Source: Streptomyces olivochromogenes (GTDB lineage Bacteria; Actinomycetota; Actinomycetes; Streptomycetales; Streptomycetaceae). Taken from it: a stretch of 64,000 bases of DNA. Shown here piece after piece: positions 33,966 through 42,447 of the stretch. The notes under the pieces were generated by a model. The model worked only from the letters and a program-made list of their open reading frames with translations, made no database searches and was not told the DNA's origin. A program made the position numbers and the translations under genes. The stretch's first letter is position 1. Each line of letters begins with the position of its first letter. The stretch covers positions 1,014,109-1,078,108 of the forward strand of contig NZ_KQ948451.1 of the NCBI RefSeq assembly GCF_001514115.1. The letters are read 5' to 3'.

Positions 33966-34454
33966 TCACTCCGCGATCCGACTCTCCTCCATCACCAGGA
34001 TCCGCAGGGCCCGCACGAGCGCGGCCGCCGCCTCCTCGTCCAGCGGGTCGAGGAAGCGCCGCTCCATCTCGAGGCGCGCACGCTCGGCCCCGTCGAGGCA
34101 GTCCCGGCCCTCGGGCGTCAGCTCCACGATGTTCTTGCGCCGGTCCTGAGGACTGCGGCGCCGCTCGACCAGCCCGTGATCCTCCAGGCCGTCGACGAGC
34201 GCGACCATCGTGGTGCGGTCGACGCCGAGCCGTCCGGCCACCTCGACCTGCGACAACGGGTGCTCGGCGGCGAGCACCGCCAGCACCGCGAGCTCATGGC
34301 CGTCGATCCCGAAGGGCGCCAGCGCCTCCGCGGACGCCCGCACCAGCCGCTGCTGGGCGTGCTTGAGCAGATAGCCGAGCCGGGACTCAAGGGGCACGGG
34401 AGGTACATGACGCTCGGGAGGTACGGGAGGTACGGGAGGGCGCTCACCGGTCAT
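33966..34454 (-). CDS. MarR-family transcriptional regulator
   Basis: 162 residues from ATG 34454. The winged helix is clear: LAVLAVLAAEHPLSQVEVAG, RLGVDRTTMVALVDGLEDHG, LVERRRSPQDRRKNIVELT. The N-terminus has short Val-Pro-Pro repeats produced by a 9-bp DNA repeat (34416-34440). It is divergent from an F420-type oxidoreductase gene, and a dyad at 34482-34494 lies between their starts, so it probably represses both. Ligand unknown. Confidence 0.93.
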   Translation of the reverse strand: MTGERPPVPPVPPERHVPPVPLESRLGYLLKHAQQRLVRASAEALAPFGIDGHELAVLAVLAAEHPLSQVEVAGRLGVDRTTMVALVDGLEDHGLVERRRSPQDRRKNIVELTPEGRDCLDGAERARLEMERRFLDPLDEEAAAALVRALRILVMEESRIAE

Positions 34455-34481
34455 GCCGGGAACTGTACCCAAGACTGATTG

Positions 34482-34494
34482 TCAGCTCAGCTGA
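34482..34494. promoter_or_regulatory. MarR operator candidate
   Basis: TCAGCT-C-AGCTGA, a perfect 6-1-6 dyad within ATTGTCAGCTCAGCTGATGA, resembling MarR-type TTGTCAGC sites. It is 28 bases from the MarR start and 21 from the divergent oxidoreductase start. Confidence 0.65.
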
Positions 34495-34515
34495 TGATTG
34501 TCTACGCTGAGCGAT

Positions 34516-35451
34516 ATGAGCGATCAACGTGTGCGCTTCGGTATCAAGACCACCCCCATGCACGTCTCCTACGACGACATCCGCCGCGTCTGGCAGGAGG
34601 CCGACGCCCTGCCCGAGATCGAGGACGCCTGGCTCTGGGACCATCTGCTTCCGCTTCGCGGCCCCAAGGACGGCCAGATCCATGAGGGTTGGACGCTGCT
34701 CAGCGCCCTGGCCGCACAGACCGAGCGGCTGCGGCTCGGGCTCCTCGTCACCAGCAACCGCATCCGCCCGCCCGCCGTCCTCGGGAAGATGGCCTCGACC
34801 GTGGACGTGGTCTCCGGCGGACGGCTGGTCATGGGCATCGGTGTCGGCGGCACCCACCAGCCGCCCGACGCGGGCGGGATCGCCGGCGAGAACCCGGCCG
34901 TCGCCGAGTACGAGGCGTACGGGCTCTCCCTCGTCCCGCCGGGCGAGGGGGTCGCCCGGCTCGGCGAGGCGGTCGAGATCCTGCGCCGGATGTGGACGGA
35001 GGACGACCCCTTCGATTTCGAGGGGCGTTACTACCGGCTGCGGGGCACGCGGAACGAGCCCAAGCCGGTGCAGCGGCCCGGGCCGCCCCTGCTGATCGGC
35101 GGCTGGGGGACTCGACTGCTGCGGCTCGTCGCCGAGCATGCCGACATCTGGAACATCCCCGGGCCGCCGCACAACAGCGTCGAGTTCGTCGCCGAGCGCG
35201 GTCGGGTGCTGGACGCGCACTGCGCGGACATAGGACGGGATCCGCGTGAGATCACCCGTTCCGTACAGGTCGTCGTCTCCTACGACGACCCCGCCGCCAC
35301 CCGCGCCACCGTCGCCGACCTCATCGGCATCGGCGTGAACCATGTCGTGCTCGGTCTGCCCCAGCCCTACCCGCCAGGCGTCGCCCGCTGGCTGGTGGAC
35401 GAGATCATCGCAGGAGTCCGCAGGGGTCCGAGAGAGCAGGCGGCGCCCTGA
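34516..35451 (+). CDS. Luciferase-like F420-dependent oxidoreductase
   Basis: 311 residues from ATG 34516. The TIM-barrel LLM fold is shown by VRFGIKTTPMHVSYDD, WLWDHLLPLRG, LRLGLLVTSNRIRPPAVLGK, TVDVVSGGRLVMGIGVG and GPPLLIGGWG. In this class, actinobacterial members with VTSNRxRPPAxLAK generally use F420, sometimes FMN. Probably cytosolic. Controlled by the divergent MarR gene. Substrate unknown. Confidence 0.9.
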   Translation: MSDQRVRFGIKTTPMHVSYDDIRRVWQEADALPEIEDAWLWDHLLPLRGPKDGQIHEGWTLLSALAAQTERLRLGLLVTSNRIRPPAVLGKMASTVDVVSGGRLVMGIGVGGTHQPPDAGGIAGENPAVAEYEAYGLSLVPPGEGVARLGEAVEILRRMWTEDDPFDFEGRYYRLRGTRNEPKPVQRPGPPLLIGGWGTRLLRLVAEHADIWNIPGPPHNSVEFVAERGRVLDAHCADIGRDPREITRSVQVVVSYDDPAATRATVADLIGIGVNHVVLGLPQPYPPGVARWLVDEIIAGVRRGPREQAAP

Positions 35452-35473
35452 GGCGGGTACCGCCCACCCCACC

Positions 35474-37027
35474 TCACGGAACGAGCTGGTACTCGGGGAA
35501 GTTGCCCGGCAACCGCTCCCCCACCGGCCCCTGCGTGACGGCGCGCACGAGCAGCTCGCCGCCGACGAAGGCGCCGCGCCAGGACGCGCCGAGGCCGCCG
35601 AAGAGCTCGTCGCGGTCGCCGCGGGAGCGGGGCTTGCCGCGGCCGACCTTGAACGCCCGGATCTGCGGGGCCAGTCGGGCGTACGTCGCCTCGTCGTCCG
35701 TGGACAGCGTGGCGACGAGCGCGCCGTTCGACGCGTTCATCGCGGCGAGCAGCTCCGCCTCGGTGTCGACCAGGACGATGGTGTCGACCGGGCCGAAGGG
35801 CTCCGCGTGGTGCAGCGGTGAGGACGGCGGCGGGTTCAGGAGCGTGACCGGTTGGACGTACGCCGCCGTGTCCTGGCCGGGCAGGAAGCGTGCGTCGGTC
35901 AGCTTGCCGCGGTGCAGCGGGACGGCGCCGCGGTCGATGGCCTCCGCCACCTGGTCGTGCAGCTCCTTCGCCTTGGCCGCGTTGATGACGGGCCCGAAGT
36001 CCAGCGCGGGGTAGGGGTCTTCGGGGTGCTCGACGGCCAGCGGGTGACCGACCCGCAGGGTGCGGACGGCGGGGAGATAGGCGGCGAGGAACTCGTCGAA
36101 CAGCGTGCGCTGGACGACGAAGCGCGGGTAGGCGGTGCAGCGCTGCTTGCCGTAGTCGAAGAGCTTGGGGATGACGGCTGTCAGTGCGTCCCAGTCCGTG
36201 TGGTTCCAGATGCCCCAGGTGTTCAGTCCCTCCTGTTCGAGTACATGGCGCTTGCCGAGGTCGGCGACGGCGGTGGCCACCGCTGCGCCCGTGTCACGGC
36301 CGCCGACGAAGGAGACGCAGCCGATCTCGGGGGCGCGGACCAGCGCCTCCGACAGCTCGCCTCCGCTGCCGCTGACGAGGGTGACGGGGATCCCTTCGCG
36401 TGCGGCGAGCGCGCCGGCCAGGGTCAGGCAGGCGACGCCGCCGTCGGTCGGGGTCTTGGCGATGACCGCGTTCCCTGCCAATGCCTGTACCAGCATTGCG
36501 TGAACGAGCACGCTCATCGGGTAGTTCCAGCTCGCGATGTTGGACACGGGCCCTTCGAGCGGAGCCCGGCCGTCCACCATGGGCTCGATGCCGTCGACGT
36601 ACCAGCGCACGCCGTCGATCGCCCGGTCCACGTCGGCCTGCGCGAGTCGCCAGGGCTTGCCGATCTCCCAGACGAGGAGGAGGGCGAGCAACTCGCGGTG
36701 CTCGGTCAGGGCGTCGAGGGTGGCCGCGACGCGCGCCCGTCGTTCGGCGAGCGGGACATGGCGCCAGGCCCGGTGCTGGTCGAGTGAGGCCCGTACGGCC
36801 TGGTGGGCGGTTGCGGCGTTCAGGCGGGGCGGGCCCGCGATGGGGCTTGCGTCGACCGGACTGGTGGCGGGCAGCGCCCGGCCGTCCGCCCGCCAGGAGG
36901 CGTCCCAGAGATTGAGGACGCGGTCCTCCTGGAACGCCTCGGGGGCGACGGCGAGGCAGCGCTGCCAGGCGTCGGCCCAGGACGTACCGGACTTCAGGAC
37001 GAGGGGGGTGTTGAGGGTGGATGCCAT
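35474..37027 (-). CDS. Aldehyde dehydrogenase
   Basis: 517 residues from ATG 37027. NAD(P)-dependent ALDH fold with N168 (WNYP), K191, the general-base E264 (in LEQEGLN, an unusual variant of LELGGKN), nucleophile C297 in DYGKQRCTA, and C-terminal EPFGPVDTIV. The residues around the cofactor lysine (AKTPTD rather than KPSE) are also divergent, suggesting a special acyl substrate, possibly a CoA- or carboxy-aldehyde such as glyoxylate given the oxalate genes upstream. A 239-base gap with repeated CGGAGGAA(A)GG motifs separates it from sucD, so it likely has its own promoter. Confidence 0.88.
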   Translation of the reverse strand: MASTLNTPLVLKSGTSWADAWQRCLAVAPEAFQEDRVLNLWDASWRADGRALPATSPVDASPIAGPPRLNAATAHQAVRASLDQHRAWRHVPLAERRARVAATLDALTEHRELLALLLVWEIGKPWRLAQADVDRAIDGVRWYVDGIEPMVDGRAPLEGPVSNIASWNYPMSVLVHAMLVQALAGNAVIAKTPTDGGVACLTLAGALAAREGIPVTLVSGSGGELSEALVRAPEIGCVSFVGGRDTGAAVATAVADLGKRHVLEQEGLNTWGIWNHTDWDALTAVIPKLFDYGKQRCTAYPRFVVQRTLFDEFLAAYLPAVRTLRVGHPLAVEHPEDPYPALDFGPVINAAKAKELHDQVAEAIDRGAVPLHRGKLTDARFLPGQDTAAYVQPVTLLNPPPSSPLHHAEPFGPVDTIVLVDTEAELLAAMNASNGALVATLSTDDEATYARLAPQIRAFKVGRGKPRSRGDRDELFGGLGASWRGAFVGGELLVRAVTQGPVGERLPGNFPEYQLVP

Positions 37028-37266
37028 TCGGATGTCTCCGCTCTCGGTGCACAGTCGGGGGCGGGAAGTGCCTGGCTCCTGCCGAGCGGCATGGTGCACG
37101 GGCCCGGACGAGGAGCGGTCGCATCCGTGCGGAGGAGGACGGTGGTCGCGTCCGCACGGAGGAAAGGGTTCGTACGCGCGGGGTGGTCGCGTACATACGG
37201 AGGAAGGTACTGAGGAGGCTCCGCTCGTGACAGTCACCTCGCATCAACTATGAGTGACGTCTCATC

Positions 37267-38166
37267 TCACCCCTGTGCGGCGACACGCTCCGATTCCAAT
37301 CGGTTCAGCACCAGCCGGGCCGTCTCGGTCGGTGTGCCGCCCACCCGTACTCCGGCCGCCTCAAGGGCCTCCTTCTTGGCCTGCGCGGTGCCTGCCGAGC
37401 CGGAGACGATCGCGCCCGCGTGGCCCATCGTCCTGCCCTCGGGCGCGGTGAAACCGGCGATGTAGGCGACGACGGGCTTGGTGACGTGGTCGCGGACGTA
37501 CGCGGCGGCCCGTTCCTCGGCGTCGCCGCCGATCTCGCCGATGAGGACGACGAGTTCGGTGTCGGGGTCGTCCTGGAAGGCGGCCAGGCAGTCGATGTGG
37601 GTGGTGCCGACGACGGGATCCCCGCCGATGCCCACGCACGTCGAGAAGCCGATGTCGCGCAGTTCGTACATGAGTTGGTACGTCAGCGTGCCCGACTTGG
37701 ACACCAGGCCGACGCGCCCCGGCTTGGTGATGTCGGCGGGGATGATGCCCGCGTTCGACTGCCCCGGAGTGATCAAACCCGGGCAGTTGGGGCCGATGAC
37801 GCGGGTGCCCTTCGTGGCGGCGTACGCGTGGAAGGCGACGGAGTCGTGGACGGGGATGCCCTCGGTGATGACGACGGCGAGCCCGATGCCCGCGTCGGCG
37901 GCCTCGGTCACGGCGGCCTTGGCGAACGCGGGCGGTACGAACACGACGGTGACGTCGGCGCCAGTCGCCGCGATCCCCTCGCGCACCGAGCCGAAGACGG
38001 GCACAGCCCGGTCGTCGAAGTCGACGGTCCGGCCCGCCTTGCGCGGGTTGACCCCGCCGACGACGTCCGTGCCGGCGGCGAGCATCCGCCGGGTGTGCTT
38101 CATGCCCTCGCCGCCGGTCATGCCCTGGACGAGAACCTTGCTCTCCTTGGTCAGAAAGATGGCCAT
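37267..38166 (-). CDS. sucD: Succinyl-CoA ligase (ADP-forming) alpha subunit
   Basis: 299 residues. CoA-binding Rossmann domain ([28 protein letters not shown]), then [19 protein letters not shown], and the phospho-histidine H249 in [12 protein letters not shown]. It is 14 bases downstream of sucC and certainly co-transcribed. Streptomyces carry a primary sucCD elsewhere; this pair sits beside oxc/frc, so it may supply or recycle succinyl-CoA as CoA donor or act on another diacid (inference). Confidence 0.95.
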   Translation of the reverse strand: MAIFLTKESKVLVQGMTGGEGMKHTRRMLAAGTDVVGGVNPRKAGRTVDFDDRAVPVFGSVREGIAATGADVTVVFVPPAFAKAAVTEAADAGIGLAVVITEGIPVHDSVAFHAYAATKGTRVIGPNCPGLITPGQSNAGIIPADITKPGRVGLVSKSGTLTYQLMYELRDIGFSTCVGIGGDPVVGTTHIDCLAAFQDDPDTELVVLIGEIGGDAEERAAAYVRDHVTKPVVAYIAGFTAPEGRTMGHAGAIVSGSAGTAQAKKEALEAAGVRVGGTPTETARLVLNRLESERVAAQG

Positions 38167-38180
38167 GTCCTGTTCCTCCT

Positions 38181-39311
38181 TCAGCCGGCGATGGCGAGTC
38201 GGGCCGCGCGGTGTGCGGCCTCGTCCATGGTGGTGGCCTGCTGGACCAGGGGGTGCGCGCGGCCGTCGAGGATGGCGCGGCCGCGGACGGCGTTGTTGCC
38301 GTCGAGGCGGACCACGAGGGGTTTGGTCAACCGCACGGTCTCCAGCGCCCGCACGATGCCGTCGGCGACCGCGTCGCAGGCTGTGATGCCGCCGAAGACG
38401 TTGACGAAGACCGATTTCACGGCCGGGTCGGAGAGGATCACGGAGAGGCCGTCGGCCATGATCTGGGCGGAGGCCCCGCCGCCGATGTCGAGGAAGTTGG
38501 CGGGGCGGGCGCCGCAGCCCGCGACCACGTCGAGCGTCGACATGACGAGGCCCGCGCCGTTGCCGATGATGCCGACCTCGCCGTCCAGTTTGACGTAGTT
38601 GAGGCCCTTGGCCGCGGCCGCCGCCTCCAGGGGGTCGTCGTGCGCGGCCTCCTGCTCACCCCAACGTGCCTGGCGGAAGCGGGCGTTGTCGTCGAGGGTG
38701 ACCTTGCCGTCCAGCGCGAGGATCTGTCCCCGGGCGGTGCGGACGAGGGGGTTCACCTCGACGAGCACGGCGTCCTCGCGGGTCAGCACCCCCCAGAGGC
38801 GCACGAGAACGTCGACGGTCTCCGGGGGCAGCCCCGCGGCCTCGGCGATCTCGGCCGCCTTCGCCGAGGTGACACCCACGGCCGGGTCGACGGGAACACG
38901 CGCCACCGCCTCCGGGCGGCTCGCGGCCACCTCCTCGATGTCCATGCCGCCCTCGGCCGACGCGATCGCGAGGAAGCGTCCTGCGGCGCGGTCGAGGACG
39001 TAGCCGACGTAGAACTCGCTCTCGATGTCGACCGGTTGGGCCAGCATCACCTTGCCGACCGTGTGGCCCTTGATGTCCATGCCGAGAATCTGACGTGCCG
39101 TGAGCTCGGCGGCGGCCGGGTCGGCGGCGAGTTTGACGCCGCCCGCCTTGCCGCGCCCACCGGTCTTCACCTGGGCTTTCACGACGACTCGGCCGCCGAG
39201 TCGGCGGGCGATCTCGCGTGCTTCCTTGGGCGAGTCCGTGACCTCCGCCCTCGGCACCAAGATGCCGTGTTCCTCGAAGAGTTCCCTTGCCTGGTGCTCG
39301 TACAGGTCCAT
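38181..39311 (-). CDS. sucC: Succinyl-CoA ligase (ADP-forming) beta subunit
   Basis: 376 residues from ATG 39311 ([17 protein letters not shown]). ATP-grasp domain ([19 protein letters not shown]), Mg/ATP residues in LVEVNPLV, and the C-terminal ligase domain with the nucleotide/phosphate loop [13 protein letters not shown] and [15 protein letters not shown]. It forms a heterodimer with the downstream sucD product. Frames extending 5' of 39311 overlap the divergent oxc gene and are rejected. A perfect inverted repeat lies in the shared promoter region with oxc. Confidence 0.95.
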   Translation of the reverse strand: MDLYEHQARELFEEHGILVPRAEVTDSPKEAREIARRLGGRVVVKAQVKTGGRGKAGGVKLAADPAAAELTARQILGMDIKGHTVGKVMLAQPVDIESEFYVGYVLDRAAGRFLAIASAEGGMDIEEVAASRPEAVARVPVDPAVGVTSAKAAEIAEAAGLPPETVDVLVRLWGVLTREDAVLVEVNPLVRTARGQILALDGKVTLDDNARFRQARWGEQEAAHDDPLEAAAAAKGLNYVKLDGEVGIIGNGAGLVMSTLDVVAGCGARPANFLDIGGGASAQIMADGLSVILSDPAVKSVFVNVFGGITACDAVADGIVRALETVRLTKPLVVRLDGNNAVRGRAILDGRAHPLVQQATTMDEAAHRAARLAIAG

Positions 39312-39416
39312 CACCGGCTCCTGACTGCTGTGTCTATCCGGGGAGCGACTCCCAGACCCCCGGAAAATGCCGCACACCCCCTGGACACCACCCACCGGAT
39401 GCGGGATAACAAGCTT

Positions 39417-39440
39417 CATACAGTATTCGTCGACTGTATG
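39417..39440. promoter_or_regulatory. Inverted repeat in the sucC-oxc divergent promoter
   Basis: CATACAGT, 8-base spacer, ACTGTATG: perfect 8-bp arms, followed by a further partial TGCAATGTA. AT-richer than its surroundings. It lies 106 bases from the sucC start and 52 from the oxc start. GntR- or TetR-type proteins bind dyads of this form. No regulator gene adjoins. Confidence 0.7.
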
Positions 39441-39491
39441 CAATGTACCGCGAGAGCGTTCCAACCCCCTACGAAGGGACAGGACTTCGCC

Positions 39492-41177
39492 ATGCCCGAC
39501 GACATCAGCCAGGACTTCATCTCCGGTGGGCATCTGGTCGCCAAGGCACTGAAAGCAGAAGGGGTGGAGGTCATCTACACCCTGTGCGGCGGCCACATCA
39601 TCGACATCTACGACGGCTGCGTCGACGAAGGCATTGAGGTCGTCGACGTCCGTCACGAGCAGGTCGCCGCCCACGCCGCCGACGGCTACGCACGCATCAC
39701 CGGCAAGCCCGGATGCGCCGTCGTCACGGCGGGCCCCGGCACGACCGACGCCGTGACGGGCGTCGCGAACGCCTTCCGCGCCGAGTCCCCGATGCTGCTC
39801 ATCGGCGGCCAGGGGGCGCACACCCAGCACAAGATGGGGTCCCTGCAGGACCTGCCGCACGTCGACATGATGACGCCGATCACCAAGTTCGCGGCTACGG
39901 TGCCGGACACGGCGCGCGCCGCCGACATGGTGTCGATGGCGTTCCGGGAGTGCTTCCACGGCGCGCCCGGCCCCTCCTTCCTGGAGATCCCGCGCGATGT
40001 CCTGGACGCCAGGGTGCCGGTGGAGAAGGCCCGGATCCCGGCCGCCGGCCACTACCGGGCCTCGACCCGCTCGGCCGGTGACCCCGAGGCGATCGAGAGG
40101 CTCGCCGACCTCCTCGTGCACGCCGAGAAGCCGGCGATCCTGCTGGGCAGCCAGGTATGGACGACGCGCGGCACCGCGTCCGCCATCGAGCTCGTCCGCA
40201 CCCTCAACATCCCGGCGTACATGAACGGCGCGGGGCGCGGCACGCTGCCGCCCGGGGACCCGCACCACTTCCAGCTCTCGCGCCGGTACGCCTTCTCCAA
40301 CGCCGATGTCATCGTCATCGTGGGTACGCCCTTCGACTTCCGCATGGGCTACGGCAAGCGCCTCTCCCCGGACGCGACCGTCGTGCAGATCGACCTCGAC
40401 TACCGGACCGTCGGCAAGAACCGGGACATCGACCTCGGCATCGTCGGCGACGCGGGCCTGATCCTGAAGTCGGTCACCGAGGCGGCCTCCGGGCGCCTCA
40501 ACGGCGGCGCGTCGAAGCGCAAGGAGTGGCTGGACGAGCTGCGGGCCGCCGAGCAGACGGCCATCGAGAAGCGGCTGCCCAGCCTGAAGTCGGACGCCTC
40601 GCCGATCCACCCGTACCGCCTGGTCAGCGAGATCAACGACTTCCTCACCGAGGACTCGATCTACATCGGGGACGGCGGCGACATCGTCACCTTCTCCGGG
40701 CAGGTCGTCCAGCCCAAGTCACCCGGGCACTGGATGGACCCGGGCCCGCTCGGGACGCTCGGCGTCGGCGTCCCGTTCGTGCTCGCGGCCAAGCAGGCAC
40801 GGCCCGACAAAGAGGTCGTCGCCCTCTTCGGGGACGGCGCCTTCTCCCTCACCGGCTGGGACTTCGAGACCCTCGTCCGCTACAACCTCCCCTTCGTCGG
40901 CATCGTCGGCAACAACTCCTCCATGAACCAGATCCGTTACGGCCAGGCCCAGAAGTACGGCCTGGAGCGCGAGCGGGTCGGCAACACCCTCGGCGACGTC
41001 CACTACGACAAGTTCGCGCAGATGCTGGGCGGCTACGGCGAGGAGGTCCGCGACCCCGCCGACATCGGCCCGGCGCTCCAGCGTGCCCGGGAGTCGGGCA
41101 AGCCGTCGCTGATCAACGTCTGGGTCGACCCGGACGCGTACGCCCCCGGAACCATGAACCAGACGATGTACAAGTGA
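39492..41177 (+). CDS. oxc: Oxalyl-CoA decarboxylase (ThDP-dependent)
   Basis: 561 residues from ATG 39492. Three-domain ThDP fold: the catalytic glutamate in [17 protein letters not shown], a central domain ([10 protein letters not shown]), and the ThDP/Mg motif GDGAFSL (D448) to VGIVGNN. Acetolactate-synthase-like proteins share this architecture, but the next gene is a formyl-CoA transferase with Frc-specific motifs and OFA carriers follow, so oxalyl-CoA to formyl-CoA plus CO2 is the best assignment. It shares a promoter region with divergent sucC. 10 bases separate it from frc. Confidence 0.85.
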   Translation: MPDDISQDFISGGHLVAKALKAEGVEVIYTLCGGHIIDIYDGCVDEGIEVVDVRHEQVAAHAADGYARITGKPGCAVVTAGPGTTDAVTGVANAFRAESPMLLIGGQGAHTQHKMGSLQDLPHVDMMTPITKFAATVPDTARAADMVSMAFRECFHGAPGPSFLEIPRDVLDARVPVEKARIPAAGHYRASTRSAGDPEAIERLADLLVHAEKPAILLGSQVWTTRGTASAIELVRTLNIPAYMNGAGRGTLPPGDPHHFQLSRRYAFSNADVIVIVGTPFDFRMGYGKRLSPDATVVQIDLDYRTVGKNRDIDLGIVGDAGLILKSVTEAASGRLNGGASKRKEWLDELRAAEQTAIEKRLPSLKSDASPIHPYRLVSEINDFLTEDSIYIGDGGDIVTFSGQVVQPKSPGHWMDPGPLGTLGVGVPFVLAAKQARPDKEVVALFGDGAFSLTGWDFETLVRYNLPFVGIVGNNSSMNQIRYGQAQKYGLERERVGNTLGDVHYDKFAQMLGGYGEEVRDPADIGPALQRARESGKPSLINVWVDPDAYAPGTMNQTMYK

Positions 41178-41187
41178 GGTGCCCCCG

Positions 41188-42447
41188 ATGACCCCGATCA
41201 CCCCGATCACAGGAACGTCGACCAAGGCTCTCGAAGGCGTCCGTGTCCTCGACATGACGCACGTCCAGTCGGGTCCGTCCGCCACGCAGTTGCTGGCGTG
41301 GCTGGGCGCGGACGTCGTCAAGCTGGAGGCGCCGACCGGTGACATCACCCGCAAGCAGCTGCGCGACCTCCCCGACGTCGACTCCCTCTACTTCACGATG
41401 CTCAACTGCAACAAGCGGAGCATCACCCTCAACACCAAGACCGAGCGTGGCAAGGAGATCCTCACCGAACTGATCCGGCGCTCCGACGTCATGGTCGAGA
41501 ACTTCGGACCGGGCGCGGTCGACCGCATGGGCTTCACCTGGGACCGCATCCAGGAGATCAATCCGCGGATCGTCTATGCCTCCATCAAGGGGTTCGGGGA
41601 CGGCCCGTACACCAACTTCAAGGCGTACGAGGTCGTCGCGCAGGCCATGGGCGGGTCGATGTCGACCACCGGTTTCGAGGACGGGCCGCCGCTGGCGACG
41701 GGAGCCCAGATCGGTGACTCGGGCACGGGCGTGCACGCCGTGGCGGGGATTCTCGCGGCGCTGTACCAGCGGGAGAACACCGGGCGCGGGCAGCGGGTCA
41801 ACGTGGCCATGCAGCATGCCGTGCTCAACCTCTGCCGGGTGAAGTTGCGCGATCAGCAGCGACTGACACATGGCCCGCTCGCTGAATATCCCAACGACGA
41901 CTTCGGCGTCGAGGTTCCCCGCTCCGGCAACGCGTCCGGCGGCGGCCAGCCGGGCTGGGCGGTCAAGTGCGCTCCGGGCGGCCCCAACGACTACGTGTAC
42001 GTCATCGTGCAGCCCGTCGGCTGGAAGCCGATCACCGAGCTCATCGGACGGCCGGAGCTGGCGGACGACCCCGACTGGGCGACTCCTGAGGCCCGGCTGC
42101 CACAGCTCACCAAGATGTTCCAGCTCATCGAGGAGTGGTCGGCCACGCTCCCCAAGTGGGAGGTGCTGGAGAAGCTCAACGCCCACAACATCCCGTGCGG
42201 CCCGATCCTGTCCACCAAGGAGATCATCGAGGACGAGTCGCTGGTCGCCAACGAGATGGTCGTGTCGGTGCCGCACCCCGAGCGGGGCGAGTTCGTGACC
42301 GTGGGCAGCCCGCTGAAGCTCTCCGACTCCCCCGTGGACGTGACCAGTTCGCCACTGCTCGGCGAGCACAACGAAGAGGTCTACATCGGCGAGCTCGGCC
42401 TCGGCGACGAGGAACTTCGCCTGCTCAAGTCGAACGGGGTGATCTGA
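41188..42447 (+). CDS. frc: Formyl-CoA:oxalate CoA-transferase (class III)
   Basis: 419 residues from ATG 41188 (TGAGG upstream). CaiB/BaiF family: [48 protein letters not shown]. The catalytic aspartate is D177 in IGDSGTG, and the flexible glycine loop GGGQPGW (from G251) closes over it as in characterised Frc. It moves CoA from formyl-CoA to oxalate, feeding oxalyl-CoA to Oxc. It is followed immediately by the ligase gene. Confidence 0.92.
   Translation: MTPITPITGTSTKALEGVRVLDMTHVQSGPSATQLLAWLGADVVKLEAPTGDITRKQLRDLPDVDSLYFTMLNCNKRSITLNTKTERGKEILTELIRRSDVMVENFGPGAVDRMGFTWDRIQEINPRIVYASIKGFGDGPYTNFKAYEVVAQAMGGSMSTTGFEDGPPLATGAQIGDSGTGVHAVAGILAALYQRENTGRGQRVNVAMQHAVLNLCRVKLRDQQRLTHGPLAEYPNDDFGVEVPRSGNASGGGQPGWAVKCAPGGPNDYVYVIVQPVGWKPITELIGRPELADDPDWATPEARLPQLTKMFQLIEEWSATLPKWEVLEKLNAHNIPCGPILSTKEIIEDESLVANEMVVSVPHPERGEFVTVGSPLKLSDSPVDVTSSPLLGEHNEEVYIGELGLGDEELRLLKSNGVI

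Noticed and set aside
38181..40610. An 809-codon frame extending sucC upstream over oxc
   Set aside because: Only the part from ATG 39311 encodes succinyl-CoA ligase; the rest is antisense to oxc.
39492..41177. Assignment as acetolactate synthase large subunit
   Set aside because: The fold is shared, but there is no small subunit or ilv context, and the adjacent Frc and OFA carriers favour oxalyl-CoA decarboxylase.
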